A stretch of DNA of 47,403 nt from Alteromonas indica (GCA_003056425.1 PYVY01000023.1:1-47403); one strand, 5' to 3'. Counted from the stretch's first letter, positions 5,392-14,893 are shown. A program made the numbers and translations. The notes: a model not told the origin generated them from the letters alone.

Positions 5392-7992
5392 ATGTCGACA
5401 GAGTCAACGCAGTATGAGTTGTCGGAGGATGAGCTTCGCGAGCTCATTCCTCAGCTACAGCAACTTACTGACAAATATAAGCGCTCCGAACGTGTACAGA
5501 AGGCGCTGTTTAATATTTCAGAACTGTCGAGCTCTGTAAGTAACCTTAATCGTCTTTATAGTGCTATTCACGAAATTATTGGCGACTTTATGAACGCCGA
5601 TAATTTCTTCGTCGCCTTTTATGAGCGTGACGTCAACCTGATAAACTTTGCCTATTTTGTAGACGAGTACGATGAGCAAACTATTAAGCAGGTGCCAGCT
5701 GAGAAGCTAATGGACGGCATTACCGGCTACATATTGCGTTCTGGCCGCCATGTGTTTTTGCAAAAAGACGATACCGATGCATTCGCCCGGGAAACCGGGG
5801 TCACCATGGTTGGAGCACCGCCCCACCAGTTTTTAGGTGTGCCGCTAAAGCGTGGTACTCAGGTCATAGGGGCCATGGTGGTGCAAACCTATGACGAAGG
5901 CGTGTTTTATTCCCAGGAAGATTTAGAAGTTCTGCTGTTTGTATCACAACATATTGTGACCACCGTAGACCGGGTAAAAAGCCGTGAGCTGACTGAACGC
6001 ACTATTCGTGAGCGCACTCGCCAGCTGCGCAAAATCAATGATGACCTGCAAGAAGAAATTTTGGAACGCCAGAAGGCCGAACAGTTACAACAAGCCTTGT
6101 TTGAAATTTCCGAACTGGCGGCCAATCTTGAAGGCGACATGTACAACTTTTATAGCAACCTGCACTTTATTTTGGCACGTTTGATAAGCGCCCCCAACTG
6201 CTATATTGCCACCGTTGATGAAGACGGCGAAACCCTGCATTTTCCCTATTTTAGCGATACCGTCGATACCCGAGCCAGCCAGCGCCCGCTGGGGCTGGGG
6301 CTTACCGAATTTGTGTTGCGCACCGGCCAGGCAGAATTAATTAACCCGCCCCGGGTACTGGAGCTGGCTGAAGCCGGCGAAATTGATGTGTCGATTGCCC
6401 AAACCATGTTAACCAGCGCTAACTCGTGGCTGGGTTCGCCCTTGGTAGTAGACGGTGAAATCTCTGGCATTATTGCCGTGCAAACCTATGGCAAACTGGC
6501 TAAATACACAGCCCGCGACCTGGAATTGCTTCGCTTTGTATCGCACCATATAGCGGTAGCTATGGAACGCAAACGCAGTACCGAAGCGATTCAGCAATAC
6601 AATGCCCAACTTGAAGAGCGCGTCAAAGAGCGTACCGAAGAGCTAAACGGTGCTAATGCCAGCCTGCGTCAGCAAATTGAAGAGCGTAAGGAAATGGAGC
6701 TCAAGCTGATTCACGATGCGCATCATGACACGCTTACCGACCTGCCCAACCGGGCCATGTTCGCCAGCCGGTTAGAACTGGCACTGGCTAGCAAACACCG
6801 TTATCACGATAATCTGTTTGCGGTGTTATTTATTGATTTAGACCGTTTCAAAGTGATTAACGACACCCTGGGCCACCATGCCGGTGATGAATTTTTGGTT
6901 GAAGTTGCCCGGCGTATTTCATTATGTATTCGTGGCCACGACTTACTGGCGCGACTGGGCGGTGACGAATTTGTAGTCCTGCTGGATAATTTTGATACCG
7001 CCGAAGATGTGGAAGACGTGGCAGCCCGGGTGATTGATGCAGTGTCCGAGCCCTTTGTGCTGGAAGGCAAGGAAATGTACTCGGGCGCCAGTATCGGTAT
7101 TGCTCATTTAGAGGCTTATTACCACAGCGCCGATGAAGTGCTACGCGATGCAGACGCCGCCATGTATCAGGCTAAAACATTAGGCCGTGGCCGGTTTGTC
7201 ATGTTCGACAAAAGCATGCGCGAACGGTTACTTGAAGAGCTTGAGCTGGAAAATGAGTTTCGTCATGCCCTGCGCGAAGAAGAGTTTGACTGCTTTTTAC
7301 AACCGGTAATGGACTTAACCTTAAACCAGGCGCTTTACCATGAAATGTATGTGCGCTGGTCGCACCCGCAGTTTGGCAAAATCGCCCGTGAACAGTTCCG
7401 GCAGGTAGCCGATCAAAGCGGCCTGACCTTAGATTTGGATTTATACCAGCTTAAACGCGCCTGTGACTTACTGGTCAACAGCCAGCAAAGCAGCCATGCC
7501 CCGCAAAAAATTGCGGTCAATGTGTCGATAAACCATTTGCTGCAGGCTACGCTGGTAAACAAAATGCTTAACCTGATTGAGCAGGCTGGCGTATCGGCGC
7601 ATCAGCTGGTATTTGAATTCGACGAGAACGACCTTAACCGCCGTTCGCAATACATTCTACCGGCGATTAAAAAGCTCAAACGTTCCGGGGTAACCCTGGT
7701 GCTGGATAATTTTGGTAGCGGGCTGGCGAGTTTAAGTTATTTATTCGCTTACCCATTTGATTACATTAAAATTGATCATCGGTTTGTAAAATCATTACCA
7801 CGGTCTCAGCGTAATCTGAAGTTGATTCAGTCGGTTATGTTGATATCAGAACATTTGAAGTTTTCGGTGATTGCAGAAGGGGTGGACTCGCCCTCGCAAC
7901 TCGACGCCCTTAACGAAATACAATGCCATTATGCCCAGGGCAAAGAGCTTAGTGAGCCAGAAGCATTGGCCATTCGCAAACTGGCCGGTTAG
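5392..7992 (+). CDS. GAF-GAF-GGDEF-EAL cyclic-di-GMP protein with degenerate EAL
   Basis: This is a cytoplasmic protein of 866 aa. Two GAF sensor domains (about 35-185 and 230-390) are joined by coiled coils and look like an internal duplication (QKALFNISELSSS against QQALFEISELAAN; VVQTYDEG against AVQTYGKL). A GGDEF domain follows with an intact G523-G-D-E-F527 and an RGHD inhibitory site five residues before it, so diguanylate cyclase activity is likely. The EAL domain (about 620-860) has lost signature residues: EMYVRW for EALLRW, D772-N773 for the metal-binding DD pair, and AEGVDS for AEGVET. I infer that phosphodiesterase activity is lost and the domain now regulates or binds c-di-GMP. 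It is not obviously in an operon. No membrane segment is visible. Confidence 0.9.
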   Translation: MSTESTQYELSEDELRELIPQLQQLTDKYKRSERVQKALFNISELSSSVSNLNRLYSAIHEIIGDFMNADNFFVAFYERDVNLINFAYFVDEYDEQTIKQVPAEKLMDGITGYILRSGRHVFLQKDDTDAFARETGVTMVGAPPHQFLGVPLKRGTQVIGAMVVQTYDEGVFYSQEDLEVLLFVSQHIVTTVDRVKSRELTERTIRERTRQLRKINDDLQEEILERQKAEQLQQALFEISELAANLEGDMYNFYSNLHFILARLISAPNCYIATVDEDGETLHFPYFSDTVDTRASQRPLGLGLTEFVLRTGQAELINPPRVLELAEAGEIDVSIAQTMLTSANSWLGSPLVVDGEISGIIAVQTYGKLAKYTARDLELLRFVSHHIAVAMERKRSTEAIQQYNAQLEERVKERTEELNGANASLRQQIEERKEMELKLIHDAHHDTLTDLPNRAMFASRLELALASKHRYHDNLFAVLFIDLDRFKVINDTLGHHAGDEFLVEVARRISLCIRGHDLLARLGGDEFVVLLDNFDTAEDVEDVAARVIDAVSEPFVLEGKEMYSGASIGIAHLEAYYHSADEVLRDADAAMYQAKTLGRGRFVMFDKSMRERLLEELELENEFRHALREEEFDCFLQPVMDLTLNQALYHEMYVRWSHPQFGKIAREQFRQVADQSGLTLDLDLYQLKRACDLLVNSQQSSHAPQKIAVNVSINHLLQATLVNKMLNLIEQAGVSAHQLVFEFDENDLNRRSQYILPAIKKLKRSGVTLVLDNFGSGLASLSYLFAYPFDYIKIDHRFVKSLPRSQRNLKLIQSVMLISEHLKFSVIAEGVDSPSQLDALNEIQCHYAQGKELSEPEALAIRKLAG

Positions 7993-8003
7993 CAGTGCGT
8001 GGG

Positions 8004-8026
8004 CTCGCCACCGGCCTGGTGGCGAG
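8004..8026. repeat. Perfect hairpin just after the GGDEF-EAL gene
   Basis: CTCGCCACC-GGCCT-GGTGGCGAG forms a 9-bp stem 12 nt after the stop codon. There is no U-tract on either strand, so it is not a standard intrinsic terminator. It may protect the mRNA 3' end. The gene to its right converges on it from the minus strand. Confidence 0.55.
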
Positions 8027-8116
8027 AATATCTGTGCAGTCAGTAGCTTTCTTCTTAGATGTTAAATAGGGTGTGTATAGGGCGGCATACACGCTCACTT
8101 AACGCCCCTGAAACGA

Positions 8117-10132
8117 CTAACCTTTACCTAACATCGCCCGCAGGTTGGCAATACTCTGATTACCCTTGTCCTGGCGTTCCTGGGCACTGACCTTTTTCTT
8201 GTTTTCTTCCCAGGCCACATCATCTACCGGTAGCTCGTATAAAAACCGGCTGGGTTCGGGGTTTAGCACTTCGCCGTACTGGCGGCGCTCTTTTGCCAGT
8301 GAAAATATCAGTTCGCGCTGGGCGCGGGTAATGCCCACATACGCCAGTCGGCGCTCTTCTTCAACATTGTCTTCATCAATGCTGCTTTGGTGGGGCAACA
8401 AACCCTCTTCCATCCCAACTAAAAAGACGATAGGAAACTCCAGACCTTTTGATGCATGAAGGGTCATCAGCTGAACCTGATCAGCTTCGGCGTCATCTTC
8501 GCCGCGCTCCATCATGTCGCGCAAAATTAGGCGATTAACCACCTCTGGTAATGTCATAGGCGGGTCCAGTTCACTGCCTTCAAGCATGTCGGTGACCCAA
8601 CCAAACAAGGTACTGACATTTGCCATGGCCATTTCCGCCGCTTTAGGCGTGTTGCTTTGCTCGTACAGCCATTCCTCGTAATGCATCGACTTAATCATTT
8701 CGCGCAAGACTGCTTTACTGTCGCCGCGCTGTGCGTTGTCGGATAACTCCACCATCCACCGGCCAAAGCCAGCCACCCGGTTATAGGCAGCATCCGGTAG
8801 TACCTGCGCCAGACCATTGTGTACGGCAGCAGCAAAAATAGACACGCCTAAGTGGTTGGCAAAATTACCCAGCTTTTCCAGGGTGGCACGGCCGATCCCA
8901 CGATGCGGCGTATTGATAACCCGCAGCAGCGCATTGTCATCATCTGGGTTAACCATTAAGCGTAGGTATGCCATGATGTCTTTTACCTCGGTACGGCCAA
9001 AAAACGACATTCCCCCGCTGATTTTATAAGGGATACGGTTGGCCATCAGCAGTTTCTCGAACAACCGGCTTTGATGGTTACCACGATACAAAATGGCGTA
9101 ATCTTTAAACGCAGTGCGGTTCATAAACTTGTGAGCAATTAGCTCGGCTACTACCCGCTCGGCTTCGTGCTCTTCATTTTTTGCCTGAATCACCCGCAAT
9201 GGCTCGCCATAGGCCAGCTCCGAAAAAAGCGTTTTATCAAATAAATGCGGGTTATTCTGAATTAAAATATTCGCACAGTGCAAAATACGCCCGGACGAAC
9301 GGTAGTTCTGCTGTAGTTTAATAACATTCAGACGGGGGTAATCTTCTTTCAATAAATGCAGGTTTTGCGGCCGTGCGCCCCGCCATGAATATATCGACTG
9401 ATCATCGTCCCCTACTACGGTAAAGCGCGCCCGTTCGCCGGCCAACAGTTTAACCAGTTCATACTGGCTGGTATTGGTATCCTGATACTCATCCACCAGC
9501 AGATACTTTAGCTTTTGCTGCCACTTGTTACGTACCTGCTCGTGGTTTTTCAGCAATAATGTCGGTAGCAAGATAAGATCGTCAAAATCCAGCGCATTAT
9601 AAGCCTTAAGGTGGTTTTGATATTGACGGTAGGCTTCGGCAAACTCTTTCTCGCCGGTGCTGATAGCCTGGCGCTGCAAAGCATCAGGCAGCATCAAATC
9701 GTTCTTCCAGTTGGATATACAGCTTTGCAATAGTTTTAGCTGGTCTTTGTCACCATCCAGGGTGTCTTCGGTTAAATCATTCAGCAGTGCCATCGAGTCT
9801 TTGTCGTCAAACAACGAGAACCCGGGTTTTAGCCCTAGTTCTTTTACATGGGCTTTGATGATGCTCAGGCCCAAGGTATGGAAGGTGGATACCTTCAGGC
9901 CACGGGCTTCGGCTTTACCTAACGTCTGGGCCACCCGCTCTTTCATTTCACGGGCCGCTTTGTTGGTAAAGGTAACGGCGGCGATATAGCGGGCAGGCAT
10001 ATCGCACTGGCGTACCAGGTAGGCAATCTTGTTGGTGATTACGCGGGTTTTACCGCTGCCGGCTCCTGCCAGAACCAGACACGGACCTGAAACGTAAGTA
10101 ACTGCAGACTGTTGGGCGTCATTTAATCGCAT
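8117..10132 (-). CDS. rep: ATP-dependent DNA helicase Rep
   Basis: This 671-aa superfamily 1A 3'-5' helicase is the length of E. coli Rep (673). Motifs are in order: Walker A AGAGSGKT (22-29), motif II LLVDEYQDTN, motif III VVGDDDQSIYSWRGA, motif IV QNYRSSGRIL, motif V LMTLHASKGLEFPIVF and motif VI RLAYVGITRAQRE. Rep moves with the replisome and clears nucleoprotein blocks. The lack of the long UvrD C-terminal tail and the overall length favour Rep over UvrD. Rep-type helicases also serve P2-like and other rolling-circle replicons, so the nearby element could depend on it; this is inference. The gene diverges from ubiK. Confidence 0.95.
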   Translation of the reverse strand: MRLNDAQQSAVTYVSGPCLVLAGAGSGKTRVITNKIAYLVRQCDMPARYIAAVTFTNKAAREMKERVAQTLGKAEARGLKVSTFHTLGLSIIKAHVKELGLKPGFSLFDDKDSMALLNDLTEDTLDGDKDQLKLLQSCISNWKNDLMLPDALQRQAISTGEKEFAEAYRQYQNHLKAYNALDFDDLILLPTLLLKNHEQVRNKWQQKLKYLLVDEYQDTNTSQYELVKLLAGERARFTVVGDDDQSIYSWRGARPQNLHLLKEDYPRLNVIKLQQNYRSSGRILHCANILIQNNPHLFDKTLFSELAYGEPLRVIQAKNEEHEAERVVAELIAHKFMNRTAFKDYAILYRGNHQSRLFEKLLMANRIPYKISGGMSFFGRTEVKDIMAYLRLMVNPDDDNALLRVINTPHRGIGRATLEKLGNFANHLGVSIFAAAVHNGLAQVLPDAAYNRVAGFGRWMVELSDNAQRGDSKAVLREMIKSMHYEEWLYEQSNTPKAAEMAMANVSTLFGWVTDMLEGSELDPPMTLPEVVNRLILRDMMERGEDDAEADQVQLMTLHASKGLEFPIVFLVGMEEGLLPHQSSIDEDNVEEERRLAYVGITRAQRELIFSLAKERRQYGEVLNPEPSRFLYELPVDDVAWEENKKKVSAQERQDKGNQSIANLRAMLGKG

Positions 10133-10244
10133 AGAAAAAGTACCGGCACTCGCTTGGGTTTAACATCTGGCGGTTTTCGTTGCATGTGTCCAACTTCTCT
10201 TTAGAATAGTTAAACCATGACGTGGCGCATTATAGAGGAAAACC

Positions 10245-10502
10245 ATGCTCGATCCGAAAAAACTCGAAGAACTGGCAAAACAAATTTCTGAGGCCGTGCC
10301 ACCTGGTGTGCGCAATATGGCTGAAGGCGCTGAGTCGCGGATTAAACAGGTGCTGCAGTCACAGTTATCTAAACTGGACCTGGTAAGCCGCGAAGAATTT
10401 GATATCCAAAGCCAGGTACTGATTCGTACCCGTGAAAAACTGGATGCAATGGAAGCTCGGTTGACTGAGCTTGAAGCGAAAAGCGCAGCTGAAAAACCAT
10501 AA
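10245..10502 (+). CDS. ubiK: Ubiquinone biosynthesis accessory factor UbiK
   Basis: This 85-aa protein of the BMFP (YqiC) family has an amphipathic N-terminal helix (MLDPKKLEELAKQI, then PPGVRNMAEGAE) and a long C-terminal coiled coil (EEFDIQSQVLIRTREKLDAMEARLTELE). UbiK works with UbiJ to help assemble the soluble ubiquinone biosynthesis complex. The gene lies near ubiC and ubiA, two other ubiquinone genes, although on the opposite strand. It is transcribed divergently from rep with about 110 bp between the start codons. Confidence 0.92.
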   Translation: MLDPKKLEELAKQISEAVPPGVRNMAEGAESRIKQVLQSQLSKLDLVSREEFDIQSQVLIRTREKLDAMEARLTELEAKSAAEKP

Positions 10503-10630
10503 CCCGCTTGTAGGGGTTGGCAGATGCGACCCGGCAACCTCAGTGGTTACCGGTCGTCATTGATTAATGCTATCCGGCGGTGAATGCAACGCGGCAGTGA
10601 ATATACGCGCGGGCTGCATTTGCACGTGGA

Positions 10631-11497
10631 TCAAAGATAGTTCAGCAGTAACCCCGCGGTAAAAGCCAACCCTATATAATGATTATCAAGAAACGCCTGG
10701 AAACAGGCGGGTCTTTCGCGGCGGCGCACCATATATTGCTGCTGAACAAACAATCCTGCACACACCACCAAGGCACTGTAAACCGCCCAGCCAGCCTGTA
10801 TTTGTTGAGCTACCACTATCAGCAGTACCAGAGTGGCCGCCTGTAGCACGCCCACTATGCGTTTATCATGTTGCCCAAACAATATAGCGCTGGATTTAAT
10901 CCCAATTTTTAAATCGTCGTCCCTATCCACCATGGCATACAGTGTGTCATAAGCGATAGTCCACAACAGGTTGGCTAAAAATAACCACCACCCATAGCTT
11001 GGCACGTATCCGAGAACGGCGGCAAAAGCCATTGGGATCGCCCAGCCAAAGGCCGCCCCAAGTATCGCCTGTGGCATATGCGTATAGCGTTTCATAAAGG
11101 GATAACAGGCCGCTAGCGCTACAGCCACCACTGATAGCGCAATAGTTTGCCAATTCAAAAACAACACTAAAATGAAAGACGCCGCCACCAGCACAAAAAA
11201 TAATTGTAAAGCCTCACGCTCACTGACCTTACCCGACACTAAGGGGCGCTGTTTAGTGCGCTCGACGGCGCCATCTACCTTACGATCAGCATAGTCGTTG
11301 ATAACGCATCCTGCTGAACGCATCAGCACTACACCGGCAATAAATATCGCCGTGATTTTTAACGAGGGTACGCCTTCAGCAGCAATGATTAACGCCCACA
11401 ACGTCGGCCATAGTAATAGGTAAATACCAATAGGCTTGTCCAGCCTGGCTAGCTGTATGTATACCCGAAGGTTGGCAAAAGATAAGTGGTTTTGCAT
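10631..11497 (-). CDS. ubiA: 4-hydroxybenzoate octaprenyltransferase UbiA
   Basis: This 288-aa integral membrane prenyltransferase attaches the polyprenyl tail to 4-hydroxybenzoate. It shows several hydrophobic helices and the two Asp-rich motifs of the family: NDYADRKVD, followed by RTKQRPLVSG, in the first third, and DTLYAMVDRDDD in the middle, which bind Mg-diphosphate. The start lies 2 nt after the stop of ubiC, so the two form one leftward operon in pathway order (UbiC makes the substrate of UbiA). Confidence 0.96.
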   Translation of the reverse strand: MQNHLSFANLRVYIQLARLDKPIGIYLLLWPTLWALIIAAEGVPSLKITAIFIAGVVLMRSAGCVINDYADRKVDGAVERTKQRPLVSGKVSEREALQLFFVLVAASFILVLFLNWQTIALSVVAVALAACYPFMKRYTHMPQAILGAAFGWAIPMAFAAVLGYVPSYGWWLFLANLLWTIAYDTLYAMVDRDDDLKIGIKSSAILFGQHDKRIVGVLQAATLVLLIVVAQQIQAGWAVYSALVVCAGLFVQQQYMVRRRERPACFQAFLDNHYIGLAFTAGLLLNYL

Positions 11498-11499
11498 GT

Positions 11500-12078
11500 T
11501 TAGGCGTCCTGATAAGCCGGCGAACCCGCTAAAAAAACCTCAGCTACAATGATGTAGTCGTCATTTAGATGAAACCGTGACCGGCGGCCCCACAGGGTGG
11601 GCGGGGCATTAGTGTGCTGAGCATTGGCGGGGGAGGCATTGGCATACGCGCCAAAGTGAAATGCCGCAGGCGGTATCTGGCACAGTTCAAACTCACTGCG
11701 TACAAAGCGCGCGTCGTTAAACAAGCGCTTACCTAACGGCTGTGTCCCCAAATTTGCTAACTCACCCTGGAGTAAGGTTTCTGGTAATACCGAGCGGGCA
11801 AATACCCATGGGGTATGGTCTGCGCACAGTAATACTTCACGGACCTGCCAGCGCTGGTTTGCGCCAGCCGGTAGCCAGCGCTGCTCATTGGCATACAGCG
11901 GCGCATTACCCTGGCCAATTTTATGCACTGCAAATTCGCCGCAGTGTTGCTGCAACCGTTCAGTGAGCGAGCCGGTATCTAGCAACCAGCGGCGCAAGGT
12001 TGGGTTTGAAATCGTCATCTGGTCAGCCGGTACCCACTGTACCGTCACCCCATGAGCAAAAGGAAAAGTTACTTCCAA
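11500..12078 (-). CDS. ubiC: Chorismate pyruvate-lyase UbiC
   Basis: This 192-aa cytoplasmic protein converts chorismate to 4-hydroxybenzoate and pyruvate, the first committed step of ubiquinone synthesis. Recognisable family segments are LLDTGSLTERL near the N-terminus, FNDARFVRSEFELCQI in the middle and LWGRRSRFHL near the C-terminus, with the terminal EVFL carrying the conserved Glu. It is directly followed by ubiA, and a shared promoter probably lies at 12080-12200. Asparagine and alanine repeats (ANASPANAQHTNAPP) form a local low-complexity insertion. Confidence 0.93.
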   Translation of the reverse strand: MEVTFPFAHGVTVQWVPADQMTISNPTLRRWLLDTGSLTERLQQHCGEFAVHKIGQGNAPLYANEQRWLPAGANQRWQVREVLLCADHTPWVFARSVLPETLLQGELANLGTQPLGKRLFNDARFVRSEFELCQIPPAAFHFGAYANASPANAQHTNAPPTLWGRRSRFHLNDDYIIVAEVFLAGSPAYQDA

Positions 12079-12253
12079 AGGCTAATACACTCTTGGTTAT
12101 TTACAGGCTATCTTAGCATCATGGGAATCAGACTCACACCCTGACACCCTAAACCAAAAATTCGTTAAATGTGGGTGTTTATTTTTCAGTCTTTGCTACA
12201 CTAACCAAATACCCACACCTGCTTTCGTGCTTAACTCAGTTGTCACTATCTAT

Positions 12254-12670
12254 ATGAAAATCCATTCTTTTCTTAGCGGCGTTACTGCCTTATTGCTGTT
12301 AATTTGCGTAAACACGACCCCTGCAATGGCGCAGGATAAGCCGAATTATGCTTATATGGGGCTTGAGCCAGACATTGTGACCAATTTTGTTGGCCCTTCC
12401 GCTAAAAAGCTTGGCTTTGTACGGGTTACGGTTGAGCTGATGATAGGGGATGCTGACCAATTGGAAATAGCTGAACACCATATGCCGTTGTTACGGGCCA
12501 CCGCCATTGAAATATTTGGCCAGCAACCAGAAGAAAAAGTACGCTCAATGACCGGCCGGGAAGATATCCGGCTGGCCATATTAAAAGCGTTACAAACGCA
12601 TATGAAGGAAGAAACGGGCGCAGAGGTCATCAAAAACGTTATTTTCACTAAGTATTTGTACAATACCTAA
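12254..12670 (+). CDS. FliL-like secreted protein
   Basis: From the ATG at 12254 the product is 138 aa with a signal peptide ending TPAMAQ, followed by a domain that resembles the C-terminal half of flagellar FliL (FVRVTVELMIGD, HMPLLRATAIEIF, GREDIRLAILKAL). Unlike true FliL, which is held by a TM helix, this reads as a cleaved periplasmic protein. No other flagellar gene is nearby. A GTG at 12227 would add nine residues before the signal peptide. The stop overlaps the converging glpG gene by 4 nt. Confidence 0.75.
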   Translation: MKIHSFLSGVTALLLLICVNTTPAMAQDKPNYAYMGLEPDIVTNFVGPSAKKLGFVRVTVELMIGDADQLEIAEHHMPLLRATAIEIFGQQPEEKVRSMTGREDIRLAILKALQTHMKEETGAEVIKNVIFTKYLYNT

Positions 12671-13551
12671 GCAACGTGCTGATGACGCCGGCTGCCTAAC
12701 GCCATAATGGCAGCCAAGGCGCAGCCGCTTATAAGGCCCACGGTATGGGCAGTATTGGCCATGTTTACCCATAGCACGTCGGTGTAGCCCAGTACCAACC
12801 ATACCAGCATAAAGCCTACAATAGAGTTAGACAGCCCCAACCCCCACTGTGGCCGTAGCCAGCCTAACCACCATACAAAACCCAGTACGGCGTACACCAC
12901 ACCAGATAACCCCCCAAAGCTTGGCCCGCTCACCAGAAGTTGACCAATGTTGGAAGCCACCGCAGATACAATAAATACCAGCAACAACACAAATATGCCT
13001 AAGGTTCGCTCTATTTGCGCCCCTAACATCGACCACCACAACAGATTAAAAATAAAATGCAGCGCACTAAAGTGTAAAAACACCGGCCCTACCAATCGCC
13101 ACCACTGATGGTTTGCCGCCAGGGTGGATAATGGTTGCATGGTCAGGGAATAATACAGCTCAGGGAATAAGCCCAGCAAAGACAGTGCATAACTTACGCT
13201 ACACAATAGCAATACCACGGTGGTAAATGGCGCCTGTTTGGCGCGATGTAACAAGGTGGCTGCAGAGCGCCCGGAGCTGGCTGGCATGGTTACCTGCTCA
13301 CCGGTTTGCCAGGCCGCCTGCTGATATCGCGGATGGTTAGGTTGTTGTAAAAAGGCATCGCATATGGCTTTGACCTCTTCAATGTTATTCAAATCCTGCA
13401 AGCAAACCTGATAGGCCTTGCTATCGGCAGTAGTAGCATCGCCATTCTTATCAGGGCCTTGTACCACCGCAGGATGGCCTTGGCTGGTAAGGTAATTGGC
13501 CAGTAAATGCGCATAACTATGATGGCGGATAGTCAGTATTGGATGCGCCAC
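12667..13551 (-). CDS. glpG: Rhomboid intramembrane serine protease GlpG
   Basis: This 294-aa inner-membrane protein has an N-terminal cytosolic domain (ILTIRHHSYAHLLANYL) and six hydrophobic segments. The catalytic serine is in GGLSGVVYAVLGF (GxSG) and the catalytic histidine in NTAHTVGLISG; a conserved His/Asn face is in HFSALHFIFNLLWW. GlpG cleaves transmembrane substrates. It is the last gene of the tight kbl-tdh-glpE-glpG run, with its start 2 nt after the glpE stop, and converges with the FliL-like gene with a 4-nt overlap. Confidence 0.95.
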   Translation of the reverse strand: MAHPILTIRHHSYAHLLANYLTSQGHPAVVQGPDKNGDATTADSKAYQVCLQDLNNIEEVKAICDAFLQQPNHPRYQQAAWQTGEQVTMPASSGRSAATLLHRAKQAPFTTVVLLLCSVSYALSLLGLFPELYYSLTMQPLSTLAANHQWWRLVGPVFLHFSALHFIFNLLWWSMLGAQIERTLGIFVLLLVFIVSAVASNIGQLLVSGPSFGGLSGVVYAVLGFVWWLGWLRPQWGLGLSNSIVGFMLVWLVLGYTDVLWVNMANTAHTVGLISGCALAAIMALGSRRHQHVA

Positions 13552-13553
13552 GT

Positions 13554-13865
13554 TTAGTCTGTCACTACAGGTTGGGCTAACTTCCAGGCTTCAAACCCGC
13601 CATCCATGCTAAAGACGGTATCAAACCCCTGGCTCACAATAACTTGCGCCGCCCGTTGGCTGCTAATGCCGTGATAGCATACCACCACCACCGGTTGGTG
13701 TTTGGGGGTAGTTTGCAAAAAAGTGGCAAAATTGTCGTTCGACAAATGTACCGCCTTGGGCATATGGCCCAAGGCAAATGATTGCGGGTCGCGAATATCG
13801 ACCACGGTGTAAGCCGATGTATCATCGGCCACTTCCTGCACACTAATGTGCTTAAATTCAGACAT
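13554..13865 (-). CDS. glpE: Thiosulfate sulfurtransferase GlpE (single-domain rhodanese)
   Basis: This 103-aa single rhodanese domain has the active-site cysteine in VVVCYHGISSQRAAQ and the N-terminal DIRDPQSFALGHMPKA signature. It transfers sulfane sulfur from thiosulfate to cyanide or other thiol acceptors. It lies 5 nt after tdh and 2 nt before glpG. The glpEG pairing is shared with E. coli, but the glycerol regulator and dehydrogenase that accompany them there are replaced by threonine catabolism genes. Confidence 0.95.
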   Translation of the reverse strand: MSEFKHISVQEVADDTSAYTVVDIRDPQSFALGHMPKAVHLSNDNFATFLQTTPKHQPVVVVCYHGISSQRAAQVIVSQGFDTVFSMDGGFEAWKLAQPVVTD

Positions 13866-13870
13866 ATTGA

Positions 13871-14893
13871 CTACCAGTTTAAAATAACTTTACCTGACTC
13901 GCCTGAGCCCATTTGTTCGAACCCCTGCTGGAAGTCATCAATATCATATTGGTGTGTAATGATAGGAGACAGATCCAGGCCGCTTTGTAGCAAACTGGCC
14001 ATCTTGTACCAGGTCTCGAACATTTCACGGCCATAGATGCCTTTAATCACTAACCCTTTAAAGATAACCTGATTCCAGTTTATCGCCACATCAGAAGGGG
14101 GAATGCCTAACATCGCCACTTTACCGCCATGGTTCATATTGTCCAACATGTCACGAAAAGCCGCGGGTACACCCGACATCTCCAGCCCGACATCGAAACC
14201 TTCTGACATGCCCAGCTCGTGCATAACCTCTTTTAACGACTCTTTGCTCACATCCACAGCGCGGGTAGCGCCCATTTTCTTGGCAAGCGCTAATCGGTAT
14301 GGGTTGATATCGGTAATAACCACATGGCGTGCGCCCACATGGCGGGCTACCGCAGCAGCCATAATACCAATTGGGCCAGCGCCGGTAATCAGTACATCTT
14401 CCCCGACCAGGTCAAACGACAATGCGGTATGCACAGCATTTCCGAAAGGGTCGAAAATGGCGGCCAATTCATCGCTGATATTATGGGGAATTTTAAACGC
14501 ATTAAATGCCGGTATTACTAAATACTCAGCAAATGCGCCGGGGCGATTTACCCCCACCCCGGTAGTGTTACGGCATAAGTGGCGACGCCCTGCCCGGCAA
14601 TTACGGCAATGACCACAAGTTATATGGCCTTCACCAGAGACTCTGTCACCAATTTCAAAGCCTCTGACTTCCTGGCCCAGTTCAACCACTTCACCTACGT
14701 ATTCATGCCCTACTACCATAGGCACTGGAATGGTGTTTTGTGACCACTCATCCCAATTATAAATATGCATATCGGTACCGCAAATTGCGGTTTTGCGAAT
14801 TTTAATCAGTAAGTCGTTATGGCCGACTTCTGGCTTTGGTGTGTCTTGTAACCAGATGCCTTTCTCTGCTTTCGCTTTGACCAGTGACTTCAT
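13871..14893 (-). CDS. tdh: L-threonine 3-dehydrogenase
   Basis: This 340-aa zinc-dependent medium-chain dehydrogenase oxidises threonine to 2-amino-3-oxobutyrate with NAD+. The catalytic zinc site is in TAICGTDMHIYNWDEW and GHEYVGEVVELG, the structural zinc cysteines in CGHCRNCRAGRRHLC, and the Rossmann motif is GAGPIG. Its ATG overlaps the kbl stop by 4 nt, so the unstable product passes straight to the ligase encoded upstream. Length equals that of the E. coli enzyme (341). Confidence 0.97.
   Translation of the reverse strand: MKSLVKAKAEKGIWLQDTPKPEVGHNDLLIKIRKTAICGTDMHIYNWDEWSQNTIPVPMVVGHEYVGEVVELGQEVRGFEIGDRVSGEGHITCGHCRNCRAGRRHLCRNTTGVGVNRPGAFAEYLVIPAFNAFKIPHNISDELAAIFDPFGNAVHTALSFDLVGEDVLITGAGPIGIMAAAVARHVGARHVVITDINPYRLALAKKMGATRAVDVSKESLKEVMHELGMSEGFDVGLEMSGVPAAFRDMLDNMNHGGKVAMLGIPPSDVAINWNQVIFKGLVIKGIYGREMFETWYKMASLLQSGLDLSPIITHQYDIDDFQQGFEQMGSGESGKVILNW

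Noticed and set aside
8004..8026. Hairpin considered as a terminator
   Set aside because: No T-tract follows on either strand; listed only as an inverted repeat.
9657..9989. 110-codon frame antisense to rep
   Set aside because: A shadow of the strongly supported rep helicase gene.
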